DNA of 44,944 nucleotides. It comes from Endozoicomonas acroporae (lineage in GTDB: Bacteria > Pseudomonadota > Gammaproteobacteria > Pseudomonadales > Endozoicomonadaceae). Under the pieces are notes generated by a model. It did not search any database, had not been told where the DNA came from, and worked only from the letters and a program-made list of their open reading frames with translations. Location: NCBI RefSeq assembly GCF_002864045.1, contig NZ_PJPV01000088.1:1-44944 (forward strand), in the 5' to 3' direction. Positions within the stretch are counted from its first letter, which is position 1. Each line of letters begins with the position of its first letter. Shown here piece by piece: positions 35,059-43,285 of this stretch. The translations under genes and the position numbers were made by a program.

Positions 35059-35598
35059 ATGAATCCCACCTGGAAACTTGCCAGGTCGGTGGTGGCCGCC
35101 ATCGACCAATTCACAGAACACACCGGAAGATTGATCAGCTGGCTGACATTACTGCTGGTATTCGTCGTCTGTACCGTGGTGGTTTTGCGCTACTTGCTCA
35201 ATATCGGCTCCATCGCCATGCAGGAATCGGCCATGTATCTGCATGCCATGGTCTTCCTGGGTGCCAGCGCCTACACACTCAAGCACAATGGCCATGTCCG
35301 GGTTGATGTCTTCTATCGAACCATGAGCCCACGGAAGCAGGCACTGGTCAACAGTCTGGGCACCGTGTTCCTGTTGCTACCGGTCTGTCTGTTTATTGGT
35401 GTGATGAGCTGGGATTACATCGCACGTTCCTGGCACATTCTGGAACAGTCCCAGGATCCCGGAGGGCTGCCTTTTATCTATCTGCTGAAAAGCCTGCTCC
35501 TGGTAATGGTGGTTACCCTTCTGCTTCAGGGCGTTGCCGAACTGATGCGTTCTCTGATGATCCTTTCCGGTGCAAGCCGCCAGGAGGGCAGATCATGA
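35059..35598 (+). CDS. dctQ: TRAP transporter small permease (DctQ family)
   Basis: Inner-membrane protein of 179 residues with four membrane segments and the DctQ pattern RYLLNIGSIAMQESAMYLHAMVFLGASAYTLKHNGHVRVDV. TRAP systems use ion gradients to import dicarboxylates, sialic acid, ectoine or other organic acids. The frame is open from 34894, but GGGGGA about 9 bases before ATG 35059 and the family length favour this start. The stop overlaps the dctM start (ATGATG). No dctP binding protein is found on either side; the F-box array occupies the upstream position. Confidence 0.9.
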   Translation: MNPTWKLARSVVAAIDQFTEHTGRLISWLTLLLVFVVCTVVVLRYLLNIGSIAMQESAMYLHAMVFLGASAYTLKHNGHVRVDVFYRTMSPRKQALVNSLGTVFLLLPVCLFIGVMSWDYIARSWHILEQSQDPGGLPFIYLLKSLLLVMVVTLLLQGVAELMRSLMILSGASRQEGRS

Positions 35599-36971
35599 TG
35601 GACGCCATCCCTTTTCTGATGTTTGCCACCGTCTGCCTGGTGCTGCTGGCTGGTTATCCCGTGGCGTTTTCCCTGGCAGGTACCGCCTTGCTGTTTGCCG
35701 GAGCCGGATCACTGTTTGGCGTATTTGATTTCTCGCTGATGAACGCCCTGCCCAGCCGACTGTTTGGTGTTATCACCAACCAGACCTTAATTGCTGTGCC
35801 ACTGTTTGTCTTTATGGGCGTGATGCTGGAAAAATCCAAAGTGGCAGAGAGCCTGCTGGAAAGCATGGCCCGACTGTTTGGCAAAACCCGGGGCGGCCTT
35901 GGTCTTTCGGTGATTGTGGTGGGCATGCTGCTGGCCGCCAGCACCGGCATTGTCGGAGCCACGGTGGTCACTATGGGTTTATTATCCCTGCCCACCATGC
36001 TGCGCCGGGGCTATTCCCCGGCACTGGCAACCGGTACGATCTGTGCCACGGGGAGCCTTGGGCAGATTATCCCCCCCTCCATTGCCCTGGTGCTGCTGGG
36101 CGATGTGTTATCCAGTGCCTACCAGCAGTCACAGATAAAGATGGGTGTCTTCTCGCCGGATACGGTGTCGGTTGGCGATCTGTTTGTGGGTGCCATCATT
36201 CCCGGCTTGCTGCTGGTTTTCTGTTATGTCGTCTATCTGGTGGTGGTTGCCCGCGTTAAACCGGATGCGGCACCGGCACTGACCGATGACGATCTGGCGT
36301 CCATGGGCAGTAACCGTTCCCTGTTATCCTGCCTGTTGCCACCGCTGGTGTTAATTGTCGCGGTGCTGGGCTCGATCCTGGCGGGTGCCGCAACACCAAC
36401 CGAAGCGGCCAGTGTCGGTGCGGTTGGTGCCATCCTGCTGGCGATTCTGCGCCGACAGCTCAGTATCAAAACGCTGAGAGAAGTGGTTCGCTCAACGACA
36501 CAGGTCACCTGCATGGTGTTCATGATTTTGATTGGAGCTTCCATTTTTTCCCTGGTATTTCGTGGCTTCAATGGTGAAGAGTTGATTCACAGCTATTTTG
36601 AAGCCATGCCCGGCGGGGTGTTTACCGCCGTACTGATTGTCATGCTGGTGATGTTTTTGCTGGGCTTTATTCTCGATTTTATCGAGATTACCTTTGTCGT
36701 CGTACCCATGGTTGCCCCTGTGCTGCTGGCCATGGGGCTGGATCCGGTTTGGTTGGGGATTATGATTGCAGTCAATCTGCAAACCTCATTCCTGACGCCA
36801 CCTTTTGGTTTTGCCCTTTTCTATTTACGGGGGGTTGCACCGCCAGAAGTGGCGACAGCCGACATCTACAAAGGGGTGATTCCCTTCATCATCATTCAAC
36901 TGATGGTATTGTGTGCGTTAGCGATATGGCCAGAACTGGCAACCTGGTTGCCGGATAAGGTTTATAACTAG
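35595..36971 (+). CDS. dctM: TRAP transporter large permease (DctM family)
   Basis: Inner-membrane protein of 458 residues with about twelve hydrophobic segments, the ion-coupled transport subunit of the TRAP system. Typical DctM stretches include FVFMGVMLEKSKVAESLLE, GMLLAASTGIVGATVVTMG, TGTICATGSLGQIIPPSI and the C-terminal NLQTSFLTPPFGFALFYLRG. It overlaps dctQ by 4 bases, so the two are translationally coupled. The substrate is unknown without the binding protein. A palindromic element begins 21 bases after its stop. Confidence 0.92.
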   Translation: MMDAIPFLMFATVCLVLLAGYPVAFSLAGTALLFAGAGSLFGVFDFSLMNALPSRLFGVITNQTLIAVPLFVFMGVMLEKSKVAESLLESMARLFGKTRGGLGLSVIVVGMLLAASTGIVGATVVTMGLLSLPTMLRRGYSPALATGTICATGSLGQIIPPSIALVLLGDVLSSAYQQSQIKMGVFSPDTVSVGDLFVGAIIPGLLLVFCYVVYLVVVARVKPDAAPALTDDDLASMGSNRSLLSCLLPPLVLIVAVLGSILAGAATPTEAASVGAVGAILLAILRRQLSIKTLREVVRSTTQVTCMVFMILIGASIFSLVFRGFNGEELIHSYFEAMPGGVFTAVLIVMLVMFLLGFILDFIEITFVVVPMVAPVLLAMGLDPVWLGIMIAVNLQTSFLTPPFGFALFYLRGVAPPEVATADIYKGVIPFIIIQLMVLCALAIWPELATWLPDKVYN

Positions 36972-36991
36972 TATTTGATTTCGTATAAACC

Positions 36992-37161
36992 CCTAGGAGG
37001 CTGTCCGAGAATAGACTGCCCTACTGCGGCGACAGCAAATTGGTCTAAAAATCCGCTTTTGTTCGGCAAATAGCCCCGCTATTCACCTCACAAAACCGAA
37101 TTTTTATCCTCAATTTTCTGTCGTCCTCGCTACGGGCGCTATTCTCGGACAGCCTCCTAGG
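36992..37161. mobile_element. Palindromic MITE-like element
   Basis: A 170-bp sequence whose outer 23 bases are perfect inverted repeats (36992-37014 and 37139-37161, including AGGCTGTCCGAGAATAG). The palindrome continues imperfectly to the centre (near 37070-37085), so the transcript could fold into one long hairpin. CTAG at both edges could be a 4-bp target duplication. There is no reading frame. It resembles a non-autonomous insertion-sequence derivative; it may also terminate dctM transcription. Confidence 0.75.
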
Positions 37162-37222
37162 TCATCAGTCATAGGCTTTTGCTTAACTGATACAATGGCA
37201 CTTTTCACTGGTACTCAAACCT

Positions 37223-37591
37223 ATGTTATTAAAAATTATTCGTAATGTATTAGGCTACGGTATTGCGGCAGCGGATAAGCTGACCCGCCCCAAAGCGATG
37301 GCACGTTCACCGGAGCAGCAGGCCCGGGTGGATGCACAAACCGCCAATATGTCGCTCTACCAGTTCACGGCCTGCCCTTTCTGTATCAAAACCCGCAGGG
37401 CCATTCACATACTGGGCCTGAATATCCAGACCCTGGATGCCATGAACGATACCGAGGCCCGTAATGCGCTGCAACAGATGGGCGGCAAGGTTCAGGTACC
37501 CTGCTTACGTATTCAGGAAGCGGGCAAAGACGATATCTGGATGTATGAGTCCGGCGATATTATCCAATATCTGCAAAAGAGCTTTGGCTAA
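37223..37591 (+). CDS. Glutaredoxin-like protein with N-terminal extension
   Basis: A 122-residue thiol-redox protein. Residues 43-122 are a glutaredoxin domain with the dithiol active site CPFC (residues 51-54; TACPFCIKTRRA) and the glutathione-binding VPCL and YESGDIIQYL segments. The first 40 residues (LLKIIRNVLGYGIAAADKL) form a helix that could be a membrane anchor or an amphipathic extension. It would draw on glutathione kept reduced by the gor product. The ATG has no strong ribosome site. The next gene (radD) starts 7 bases after its stop, suggesting an operon. Confidence 0.88.
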   Translation: MLLKIIRNVLGYGIAAADKLTRPKAMARSPEQQARVDAQTANMSLYQFTACPFCIKTRRAIHILGLNIQTLDAMNDTEARNALQQMGGKVQVPCLRIQEAGKDDIWMYESGDIIQYLQKSFG

Positions 37592-37598
37592 TCCCGAA

Positions 37599-39395
37599 AT
37601 GGTCTACCAGCTCCGCCCCTATCAAAAAGATGCCGTTCACAGTGTGATACGGCATTTTCGCAAATCCAATGACCCGGCCCTGCTGGTGCTGCCCACAGGC
37701 GCTGGCAAGAGTCTGGTTATCTCCGAGCTGGCTCGCATTGCCCGTGGCCGCGTTCTGGTTCTGGCCCATGTGAAAGAGCTGGTGGAGCAGAACCACGGCA
37801 AATACCAAAGCTATGGATTGCAAGCCTCCATCTTCAGTGCCGGACTTGGCCAGAAAGAAGCCTCTGAACAGGTGATATTTGGCAGTGTGCAAAGTGTTGT
37901 CAGAAATCTTGAACAGTTCCAGAACGCACCGGACCAGAAAGCATTTACCCTGCTGGTTATTGATGAGTGCCACCGGGTATCCATGGAGAAAACCTCCAGT
38001 TACCACAAGGTCATTGACCACTTTAAAGGTCTGAATCCAAACCTTAAGGTTCTCGGTCTGACAGCAACCCCCTATCGCCTGGGGATGGGCTGGCTGTACC
38101 AGTATTATCAAAGCGCTGACAATAAGGGGTCGGTCAGAACCGAAGAGCCTCGCTTTTTCAAAGAGTGCCTGTTTGAGCTACCACTGTCTTACATGGTTGA
38201 TAATGGTTATCTCACGACACCCGAGGTGGTTGATGCACCCATTGTGTTCTACGACTTCAGCCAACTATCCCGGGATAGCTTTGGACGATATGGCGAACAG
38301 GAACTGAATCAGCTATTGAAAGGGAAAACCCGGGCCACCCGGGAAATCATCACTCAGGTAAAAAAAGAAGCTGCTACCCGTAAAGGTGTCATGGTGTTTG
38401 CCTCAACAGTAGACCATGCCCGTGAGATTATGGGTTACCTGCCAGACGATGAGAGCGCCCTGATTATTGGCGATACGCCCGCAAAAGAGCGGGACCGCCT
38501 GATTACCGCGTTCAAACAGCAGCAGCTTAAATTCCTGGTGAATGTGTCAGTGCTCACCACCGGTTTTGATGCCCCCCATGTAGACCTGATCGCCATACTG
38601 CGGCCAACAGAGTCCGTCAGCCTTTATCAGCAGATCGCTGGCCGGGGACTGCGCCTGGCACCGGACAAAAAAGAGTGCCTGATTATTGATTATGCGGGCA
38701 ACCGCTTCAGTTTATACAGCCCGGAAGTGGGCGAACCCAAACCGGATTCCAAAGCGGTGCCCGTCACGGTGCCCTGTCCTGCCTGTGGCCACGAGAATCA
38801 TTTCTGGGGAGTGGTCGATAGCGATGGCGATCTGGTGGAACACTACGGTCGACGCTGTCAGGGCTTTGCAACGTTTTTGGCTGACAACGGCAGCGAAGTG
38901 AAAGAACAATGTGAGTTCCGCTACCGCTTTAAAGAGTGTGACCAGTGCGGAGCTGAAAACGATATAGCCGCCAGAAAGTGTCACAGTTGCCAGAATGGAC
39001 TGGTTGACCCGGATAAAAAACTTCGAGAGGCTCTGAACCTGAAAAACTGCCTGGTGATTCGGTGTTCTGGTATGGAAATGAATGCGGATAAAGACACTCA
39101 GGGCAAACAGCGCATCAGGATCACCTACCACGATGAAGATGGTGCCGAAGTCAATGAGTTCTTCAGGCTGGATACCCCCTCACAGCAAGGTGCGTTCTAT
39201 CATCATTTTGGCAAGCATGCCCTGATTAATCGTGCTGAGCCATTCCGGGCGTCAACGGTGGATAATGTTATCCACAGCCGCAAGAAATTTCGCAAACCTG
39301 ACTTTGTGATAGCGCAGAAGGAAAAGCATTACTGGAAAATCATTGATAAGCTGTTCGACTACGATGGCAAATACCGCAAGGCCGAAGCGCTCTGA
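37599..39395 (+). CDS. radD: DNA repair helicase RadD
   Basis: Superfamily 2 helicase-like ATPase of 598 residues, counterpart of E. coli RadD/YejH (586), which acts in repair of stalled or broken replication intermediates. LRPYQKDAV at 5-13 (Q-motif-like), Walker A PTGAGKS at 32-38, DECH near 122-125, TATPYRLG, and motif VI QQIAGRGLRLAP are present. The C-terminal third has zinc-ribbon Cys pairs (CPAC near 392; CDQC near 448; CHSC near 461) followed by the RadD-specific LVIRCSGM region. The frame is open from 37464 inside the glutaredoxin gene; ATG 37599 matches the family N-terminus. Its TGA overlaps the ATG of the next gene. Confidence 0.93.
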   Translation: MVYQLRPYQKDAVHSVIRHFRKSNDPALLVLPTGAGKSLVISELARIARGRVLVLAHVKELVEQNHGKYQSYGLQASIFSAGLGQKEASEQVIFGSVQSVVRNLEQFQNAPDQKAFTLLVIDECHRVSMEKTSSYHKVIDHFKGLNPNLKVLGLTATPYRLGMGWLYQYYQSADNKGSVRTEEPRFFKECLFELPLSYMVDNGYLTTPEVVDAPIVFYDFSQLSRDSFGRYGEQELNQLLKGKTRATREIITQVKKEAATRKGVMVFASTVDHAREIMGYLPDDESALIIGDTPAKERDRLITAFKQQQLKFLVNVSVLTTGFDAPHVDLIAILRPTESVSLYQQIAGRGLRLAPDKKECLIIDYAGNRFSLYSPEVGEPKPDSKAVPVTVPCPACGHENHFWGVVDSDGDLVEHYGRRCQGFATFLADNGSEVKEQCEFRYRFKECDQCGAENDIAARKCHSCQNGLVDPDKKLREALNLKNCLVIRCSGMEMNADKDTQGKQRIRITYHDEDGAEVNEFFRLDTPSQQGAFYHHFGKHALINRAEPFRASTVDNVIHSRKKFRKPDFVIAQKEKHYWKIIDKLFDYDGKYRKAEAL

Positions 39396-39907
39396 TGCAC
39401 GTCACTTATCACATAACCGGGCAAACCCAGAACCGCATCAATCAGTTGATGATTAAATACAGTCCGAAGCATACGCTGGTCATCTGGGTTGCCTCACTGG
39501 CCTGTTTACTGATGCCGCTGCTGGTCTTTCGGAACAGCCTGAGCAACATTCTGCTTTCCGGACTCTTTGGCTCTGCCTTAATTACTTTCCTGATACTGAA
39601 TCTTGGCCTCAGGTATGCCGTGCATAAACGCTTTGGTCTTCATTACCAGCCGGACCTTGACCTGGAAACCCGCACTCTGTGCCTTGAGGAACATGGCATC
39701 AGCATCCGTTCATCATTACTGAAACCGGCTTTTCGCCCCTACAAGCAGGTAAAGATGATCACGGTAGAAGACAATATTATTGTCATCGCAGGAAAAAGCG
39801 GCTGGCTGGAGATGATCCCCCGGGATCAGGTTACAGAAGGCAACTGTGGATTATTGCTGGATACGCTCTGCCAGAGAGCCGGGAAAAAAATAAAAAGTTC
39901 CAGCTGA
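39395..39907 (+). CDS. YcxB-like membrane protein
   Basis: A 170-residue protein with two membrane segments (about 28-45 and 51-70) and a cytoplasmic C-terminal domain (about 85-160) of alternating strands (LCLEEHGISIRSSLLK, VKMITVEDNIIVIAG), the layout of YcxB-like and bacterial PH-like domain proteins. The function is unknown. It begins on the last base of the radD stop codon, so it is likely co-expressed by translational coupling. Confidence 0.7.
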   Translation: MHVTYHITGQTQNRINQLMIKYSPKHTLVIWVASLACLLMPLLVFRNSLSNILLSGLFGSALITFLILNLGLRYAVHKRFGLHYQPDLDLETRTLCLEEHGISIRSSLLKPAFRPYKQVKMITVEDNIIVIAGKSGWLEMIPRDQVTEGNCGLLLDTLCQRAGKKIKSSS

Positions 39908-39966
39908 GACAATGAAAATAATCTAGAATTTTGTCAGGTAAACAGCACTGCACGGTTTGAATAGCG

Positions 39967-40317
39967 ATGTGCAAGCTCCCCGTTATTACTCTGTTATTGG
40001 TTACCTTATTATCTGCCTGCATCACAGAAAATCCTGTGTATGGCAATAAATATGCTGGTAAAAAGAGCGCCAGCGGCTGGCTGGAAATACCACCAAACCC
40101 TGAGATGCTGAATATGGCAAAATTTGCGGCCAGGGACTTACAAAACGACTCGGTACTGAAAGTAACAGAAGCAAAACGCCAGAATATCCTTGGCACCTGT
40201 TATCTGCTTGCTTTTCAAATGAGCAGTGGTACACAGTGGCAAGCGGAACTTTACCAAGACCCTTACGGTAAACTGACTCTGCTTGAATTGTTAAACCCAT
40301 TTCCCGCAAGAAAATGA
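39967..40317 (+). CDS. Lipoprotein with cystatin-like domain
   Basis: A 116-residue exported lipoprotein. Residues 1-18 are a signal peptide ending in the lipobox LLSAC, with Cys18 as the lipid-attachment site. The mature part GWLEIPPNPEMLNMAKFAARDL, followed by ILGTCYLLAFQMSSGTQWQAELY, has the helix-then-hairpin pattern of the cystatin fold, including a QNILG segment in place of the protease-binding QVVAG loop. Protease inhibition cannot be concluded. Its last 55 bases overlap the convergent amidotransferase gene. Confidence 0.72.
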   Translation: MCKLPVITLLLVTLLSACITENPVYGNKYAGKKSASGWLEIPPNPEMLNMAKFAARDLQNDSVLKVTEAKRQNILGTCYLLAFQMSSGTQWQAELYQDPYGKLTLLELLNPFPARK

Positions 40318-41006
40318 ACGATAGCCTCGCCTGCCTGAGCCCGGTCGTCAGGCAATCCAACCGCTCCCAACGCCTTATCAATTAATCGATCACCCACCAT
40401 GGTGCGCAGCCTTTCACACACATCCATAAAAAATCCGTCGACAAATTCAGGATGCGCCTGCCAGGTCAGGATGGAAGACCCCCGTCGAGTAATGGCGTTC
40501 TCGCAGAAATCCGAGGTTGCCAGCACGGCAAAGCCCGGAGCCACATGGTCCACCTGATCCTGATGCACAGCCAGAACGCGAATAATGCTACCGGACTTAA
40601 AACGCCCGAAATCACACAGCGCTTTCACCGGATAAGCACCTAAACCCCATCCTCCGGGAAACTTACGAACACTGCCTCCCAGGGACTGATGAATAATCTG
40701 ATGACCAAAACAGATGCCCACCAGCAATGCATCACTCCTGGCAAGGTCGATAATCAACAGCCTGAGTTTCAGGATCCACGGCTCTGAGTCATAAGCAGAA
40801 GACTTGCTGCCACTGATAATCCACGCGTCACATTGGTCAACGGAGGATGGAAAGCTGCCTTGATAACAACGCCAGACAGAATACTGCCACTGACCGGGCA
40901 TCACCCGGTCAACCATCATTTTGTAATCATTATCAAAGGTGCCAAAACGCTTAATAGAGTCTGGATGATGTTCATCGCACAATAAAATACCCAGTCGCCT
41001 GTTCAA
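40263..41006 (-). CDS. Class I glutamine amidotransferase-like protein
   Basis: Cytosolic, 247 residues. The catalytic triad of class I amidotransferases is visible: Cys99 in VGICFGHQ, and His185 and Glu187 in WQAHPEF. The N-terminal GILLCDEHHPDSIKRFG and the GSVRKFPGGWGLGAYPV segment match the stand-alone GMP-synthase-like family, members of which include gamma-glutamyl-polyamine or peptide hydrolases. The substrate is unknown. The start is a TTG (41004-41006) supported by GGGGAA about 7 bases upstream; ATG codons farther in would remove the first strand. It overlaps the 3' end of the lipoprotein gene by 55 bases. Confidence 0.82.
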   Translation of the reverse strand: MNRRLGILLCDEHHPDSIKRFGTFDNDYKMMVDRVMPGQWQYSVWRCYQGSFPSSVDQCDAWIISGSKSSAYDSEPWILKLRLLIIDLARSDALLVGICFGHQIIHQSLGGSVRKFPGGWGLGAYPVKALCDFGRFKSGSIIRVLAVHQDQVDHVAPGFAVLATSDFCENAITRRGSSILTWQAHPEFVDGFFMDVCERLRTMVGDRLIDKALGAVGLPDDRAQAGEAIVHFLAGNGFNNSSRVSLP

Positions 41007-41217
41007 TGCCAGCTTCCCCGAAACCTGTCTTCTGCATTAGTACAGTCTATATCGACAAGAAGACCATTGAGGATACAGAACGAACCGAACCTCTCAGAGC
41101 TTGCTGTACAAGAACCCCCATAGTTGCCTCTACAGCTTCAAAAGGCTCATATCCCTCGCCCTCATCCTCAGGCCATAACAAGCTTGAACAAATAATTAAT
41201 TTTTTTTCATCCGGAAC

Positions 41218-41260
41218 TTGCGTTATCCACAAACCCAACATTATAATGAGAATCGTTATC
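41218..41260 (+). promoter_or_regulatory. Sigma-70 promoter with Fur box
   Basis: TTGCGT (41218-41223), an 18-base spacer and a perfect TATAAT (41242-41247). A Fur box spans 41242-41260, matching the consensus GATAATGATAATCATTATC at 16 of 19 positions and covering the -10 and start site (predicted near 41254). Iron-loaded Fur would block this promoter. It faces the small-RNA candidate at 41254. Confidence 0.72.
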
Positions 41261-41444
41261 ATTAAGATTAAAGATGTTACATATCGGCTCAACCTGACTC
41301 TCCCCAAGCCTTTGTTGAGCCACCCAAGCACCTGTTGACTTATGGAGGGACTGCCATCGAACGAAATTTCAGACCTGACTAACTGGCAAATGCCAGTGAT
41401 TCGCAAATCCTCATCTTTAGGGCCTGAATTTCAGGCCTTTTTTT
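41254..41444 (+). ncRNA. Candidate Fur-repressed small RNA
   Basis: About 190 nt between a strong promoter with a Fur box and an intrinsic terminator. It contains a perfect 8-bp hairpin, GGCTCAAC (41286-41293) and GTTGAGCC (41314-41321), with a 20-nt C/U-rich loop (including CTCTCCCC) suited to base-pairing with ribosome-binding sites, a second hairpin CTGGCA/TGCCAG (41383-41396), and the terminator. No coding sequence with a ribosome site fits: a 46-codon frame from 41342 would read through the terminator. The layout is that of RyhB- or PrrF-type iron-sparing RNAs, though I see no sequence identity to either. An alternative is a leader that attenuates gpx, which begins 142 bases later. Confidence 0.6.
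41421..41444 (+). terminator. Intrinsic terminator of the Fur-linked RNA
   Basis: GGCCTGA (41421-41427) and TCAGGCC (41431-41437) form a 7-bp stem with a 3-base loop, followed by seven T residues (41438-41444). The T-run is on the plus strand only, so it terminates plus-strand transcripts. Confidence 0.9.
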
Positions 41445-41585
41445 GTTGTTTCCTGATCCGATCCTGTCCATTATTGATAAGCTGAAAAAATTGCATGTTA
41501 AGTGTGCAGCAAGATATTGGCTATCAAGCACCTTTCGGATGGCAACCCTGCTGCATTGGTCCAATCAGAAAAAGAGCCGCTACCG

Positions 41586-42071
41586 ATGGAACTACAGAAG
41601 TACAAAATGCCCTTGCTTGGCGGGGAAATGAAAGAACTCGCTGACTATGAGAACAAGGTCATTTTAATCGTCAATACTGCCAGTAAATGTGGCTTCACTC
41701 CCCAGTACCAAACCCTTGAAGAGCTATACAACAAATACAAGGACCAGGGGCTGGTCATCCTGGGCTTCCCCTGCAATCAATTTGGTCGTCAGGAACCCGG
41801 GGGCAGTGAAGAGATTGGTGCTTTCTGTCAGAAGAACTACGGGGTTACCTTCCCGATGTTTGAGAAAATTGAGGTGAATGGTGATCATGCCGCGCCACTC
41901 TATAAAGATTTAAAATCCGAAGCGCCCGGACTGCTGGGTACTCAGAAGATAAAATGGAACTTTACCAAGTTCCTGGTCGGTCGTAAGGGTGAGATCATTG
42001 ACCGCTATGCCCCCACCACCAAGCCGGAAGATATCGAAGAAGACATCTGCAAAGCATTAAGAGAGAGCTGA
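41586..42071 (+). CDS. gpx: Glutathione peroxidase (BtuE family)
   Basis: A 161-residue thioredoxin-fold peroxidase that reduces hydroperoxides with glutathione or thioredoxin. The peroxidatic Cys35 lies in [12 protein letters not shown] (Cys, not selenocysteine), Gln in [13 protein letters not shown], and Trp124-Asn125 in [13 protein letters not shown]. The frame is open from 41502, but ATG 41586 ([13 protein letters not shown]) matches the family N-terminus. The ribosome site is weak. It lies just beyond the candidate Fur-repressed RNA, so an oxidative-stress gene sits beside an iron-responsive one. Confidence 0.93.
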   Translation: MELQKYKMPLLGGEMKELADYENKVILIVNTASKCGFTPQYQTLEELYNKYKDQGLVILGFPCNQFGRQEPGGSEEIGAFCQKNYGVTFPMFEKIEVNGDHAAPLYKDLKSEAPGLLGTQKIKWNFTKFLVGRKGEIIDRYAPTTKPEDIEEDICKALRES

Positions 42072-42117
42072 GCGAGCCGACAAACTAAGAGTCTCAACAA
42101 CCCGACACTCTTATACC

Positions 42118-43230
42118 GTGGATATTAACAAAGCACTCTCCCTGCTGGCTGATCGCAACGGTTCAGAACTGTTTCTGACGGTCGGCTACCCCCCCTGTTT
42201 GAAAATCAATGACCAATTGGTACCGATAGCCAACACCTCGCTGACCAGCAAGCAGGCCCACCATAGTTTTGCAACCATGATGGGCGAAGAGCGCTTTAAA
42301 GAGTTCTGTGAGACCCGTGAAAGTAATTACGCGATACAGAACCCGGAGTCCGGTCGTTTTCGTATCAGTGCGTTCTTCCAAAGAGGGGAACCCGGAATGG
42401 TGATCCGGCGCATTCACCACCATATTCCTTCCCCCCGGGAGCTTGGCCTGCCGGATATTTTCTGCGACCTGATTCTTCAGGAGAGAGGTTTGATCCTGAT
42501 TACCGGGCCTGCAGGTGCCGGTAAAACAACCGCGATGGCATCACTGGTAAACCATCGCAACACTACGGGTAAAGGGCATATCATCACCATTGAAGACCCT
42601 GTTGAATTTATCCACAGCCATAGGCAATGCATCGTCACCCAGCGAGAAGTTGGACTGGACACCCAATCTTATGAAGAAGGTCTGTCGAATGCCCTGCGTC
42701 AGGCACCCGACCTGGTGGTTATTGGTGAGATCCGCACCCCCGAGGTGATGAGACATACCATTGAGTTTGTGCAAACGGGTCACCTCTGTATCGCAACCCT
42801 GCATGCCAATACCGCCTATCAGGCGCTGGAGCGGATCATTCACTTTTTCCCCCGGGAACAACATGAAGAGGTTCTTCTGGATTTATCACTGAGCTTGCAG
42901 GGAATCCTCGGGCAACAGCTGCTCAGCTCTGAAGATGGTACGGCAGCCTATCCTTCCCATGAAATCCTGTTAAATACACCGGCGCTGGCCGATCTCATCA
43001 AAAAGGGCAAAGTGGATGAAATCCATGACCTGATGGAGCGCTCCAAAGACTCGGGTATGCAAACCATTGACCAATCCATATTCAAGCTGTTTGAGGCTGG
43101 AAAAATCACCGCCCAGCAAGCTATCCAGCATGCTGACTCCTCCAATAACATGCGCCTGCTCATAAAGATGCATGGTCATCAGGGAGGGGACGATAATTCC
43201 CTGTCACACTTGACCATTTCCACGGATTGA
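42118..43230 (+). CDS. pilU: Type IV pilus retraction ATPase PilU
   Basis: Cytosolic hexameric motor ATPase of 370 residues that works with PilT in pilus retraction and twitching. Walker A GPAGAGKTT is at 130-138, with the Asp box ITIEDPVEFIH, Walker B LVVIGEIR near 200 and the His box GHLCIATLHANTA. Length and the long C-terminal tail (about 340-370) favour PilU over PilT (about 345); no pilT is found next to it, although in many genomes pilT and pilU are adjacent. The start is a GTG at 42118 without a clear ribosome site. Confidence 0.85.
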   Translation: MDINKALSLLADRNGSELFLTVGYPPCLKINDQLVPIANTSLTSKQAHHSFATMMGEERFKEFCETRESNYAIQNPESGRFRISAFFQRGEPGMVIRRIHHHIPSPRELGLPDIFCDLILQERGLILITGPAGAGKTTAMASLVNHRNTTGKGHIITIEDPVEFIHSHRQCIVTQREVGLDTQSYEEGLSNALRQAPDLVVIGEIRTPEVMRHTIEFVQTGHLCIATLHANTAYQALERIIHFFPREQHEEVLLDLSLSLQGILGQQLLSSEDGTAAYPSHEILLNTPALADLIKKGKVDEIHDLMERSKDSGMQTIDQSIFKLFEAGKITAQQAIQHADSSNNMRLLIKMHGHQGGDDNSLSHLTISTD

Positions 43231-43285
43231 AGCAGCAGCCTGAGAATAACACGGTGCAACAGGTATTTATCTGCTGCACAACTAC

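Noticed and set aside
37464..37598. N-terminal extension of radD inside the glutaredoxin gene
   Set aside because: The residues are the out-of-frame reading of the glutaredoxin gene and are absent from the RadD family; ATG 37599 fits.
41006..41406. Overlapping plus- and minus-strand frames of about 110-119 codons
   Set aside because: Neither has a family match or ribosome site, and the region is better explained by the promoter, Fur box, hairpins and terminator of a small RNA.
41342..41482. 46-codon frame beginning ATGGAGGGA inside the Fur-linked RNA
   Set aside because: No ribosome site upstream, and it would have to be translated through the intrinsic terminator.
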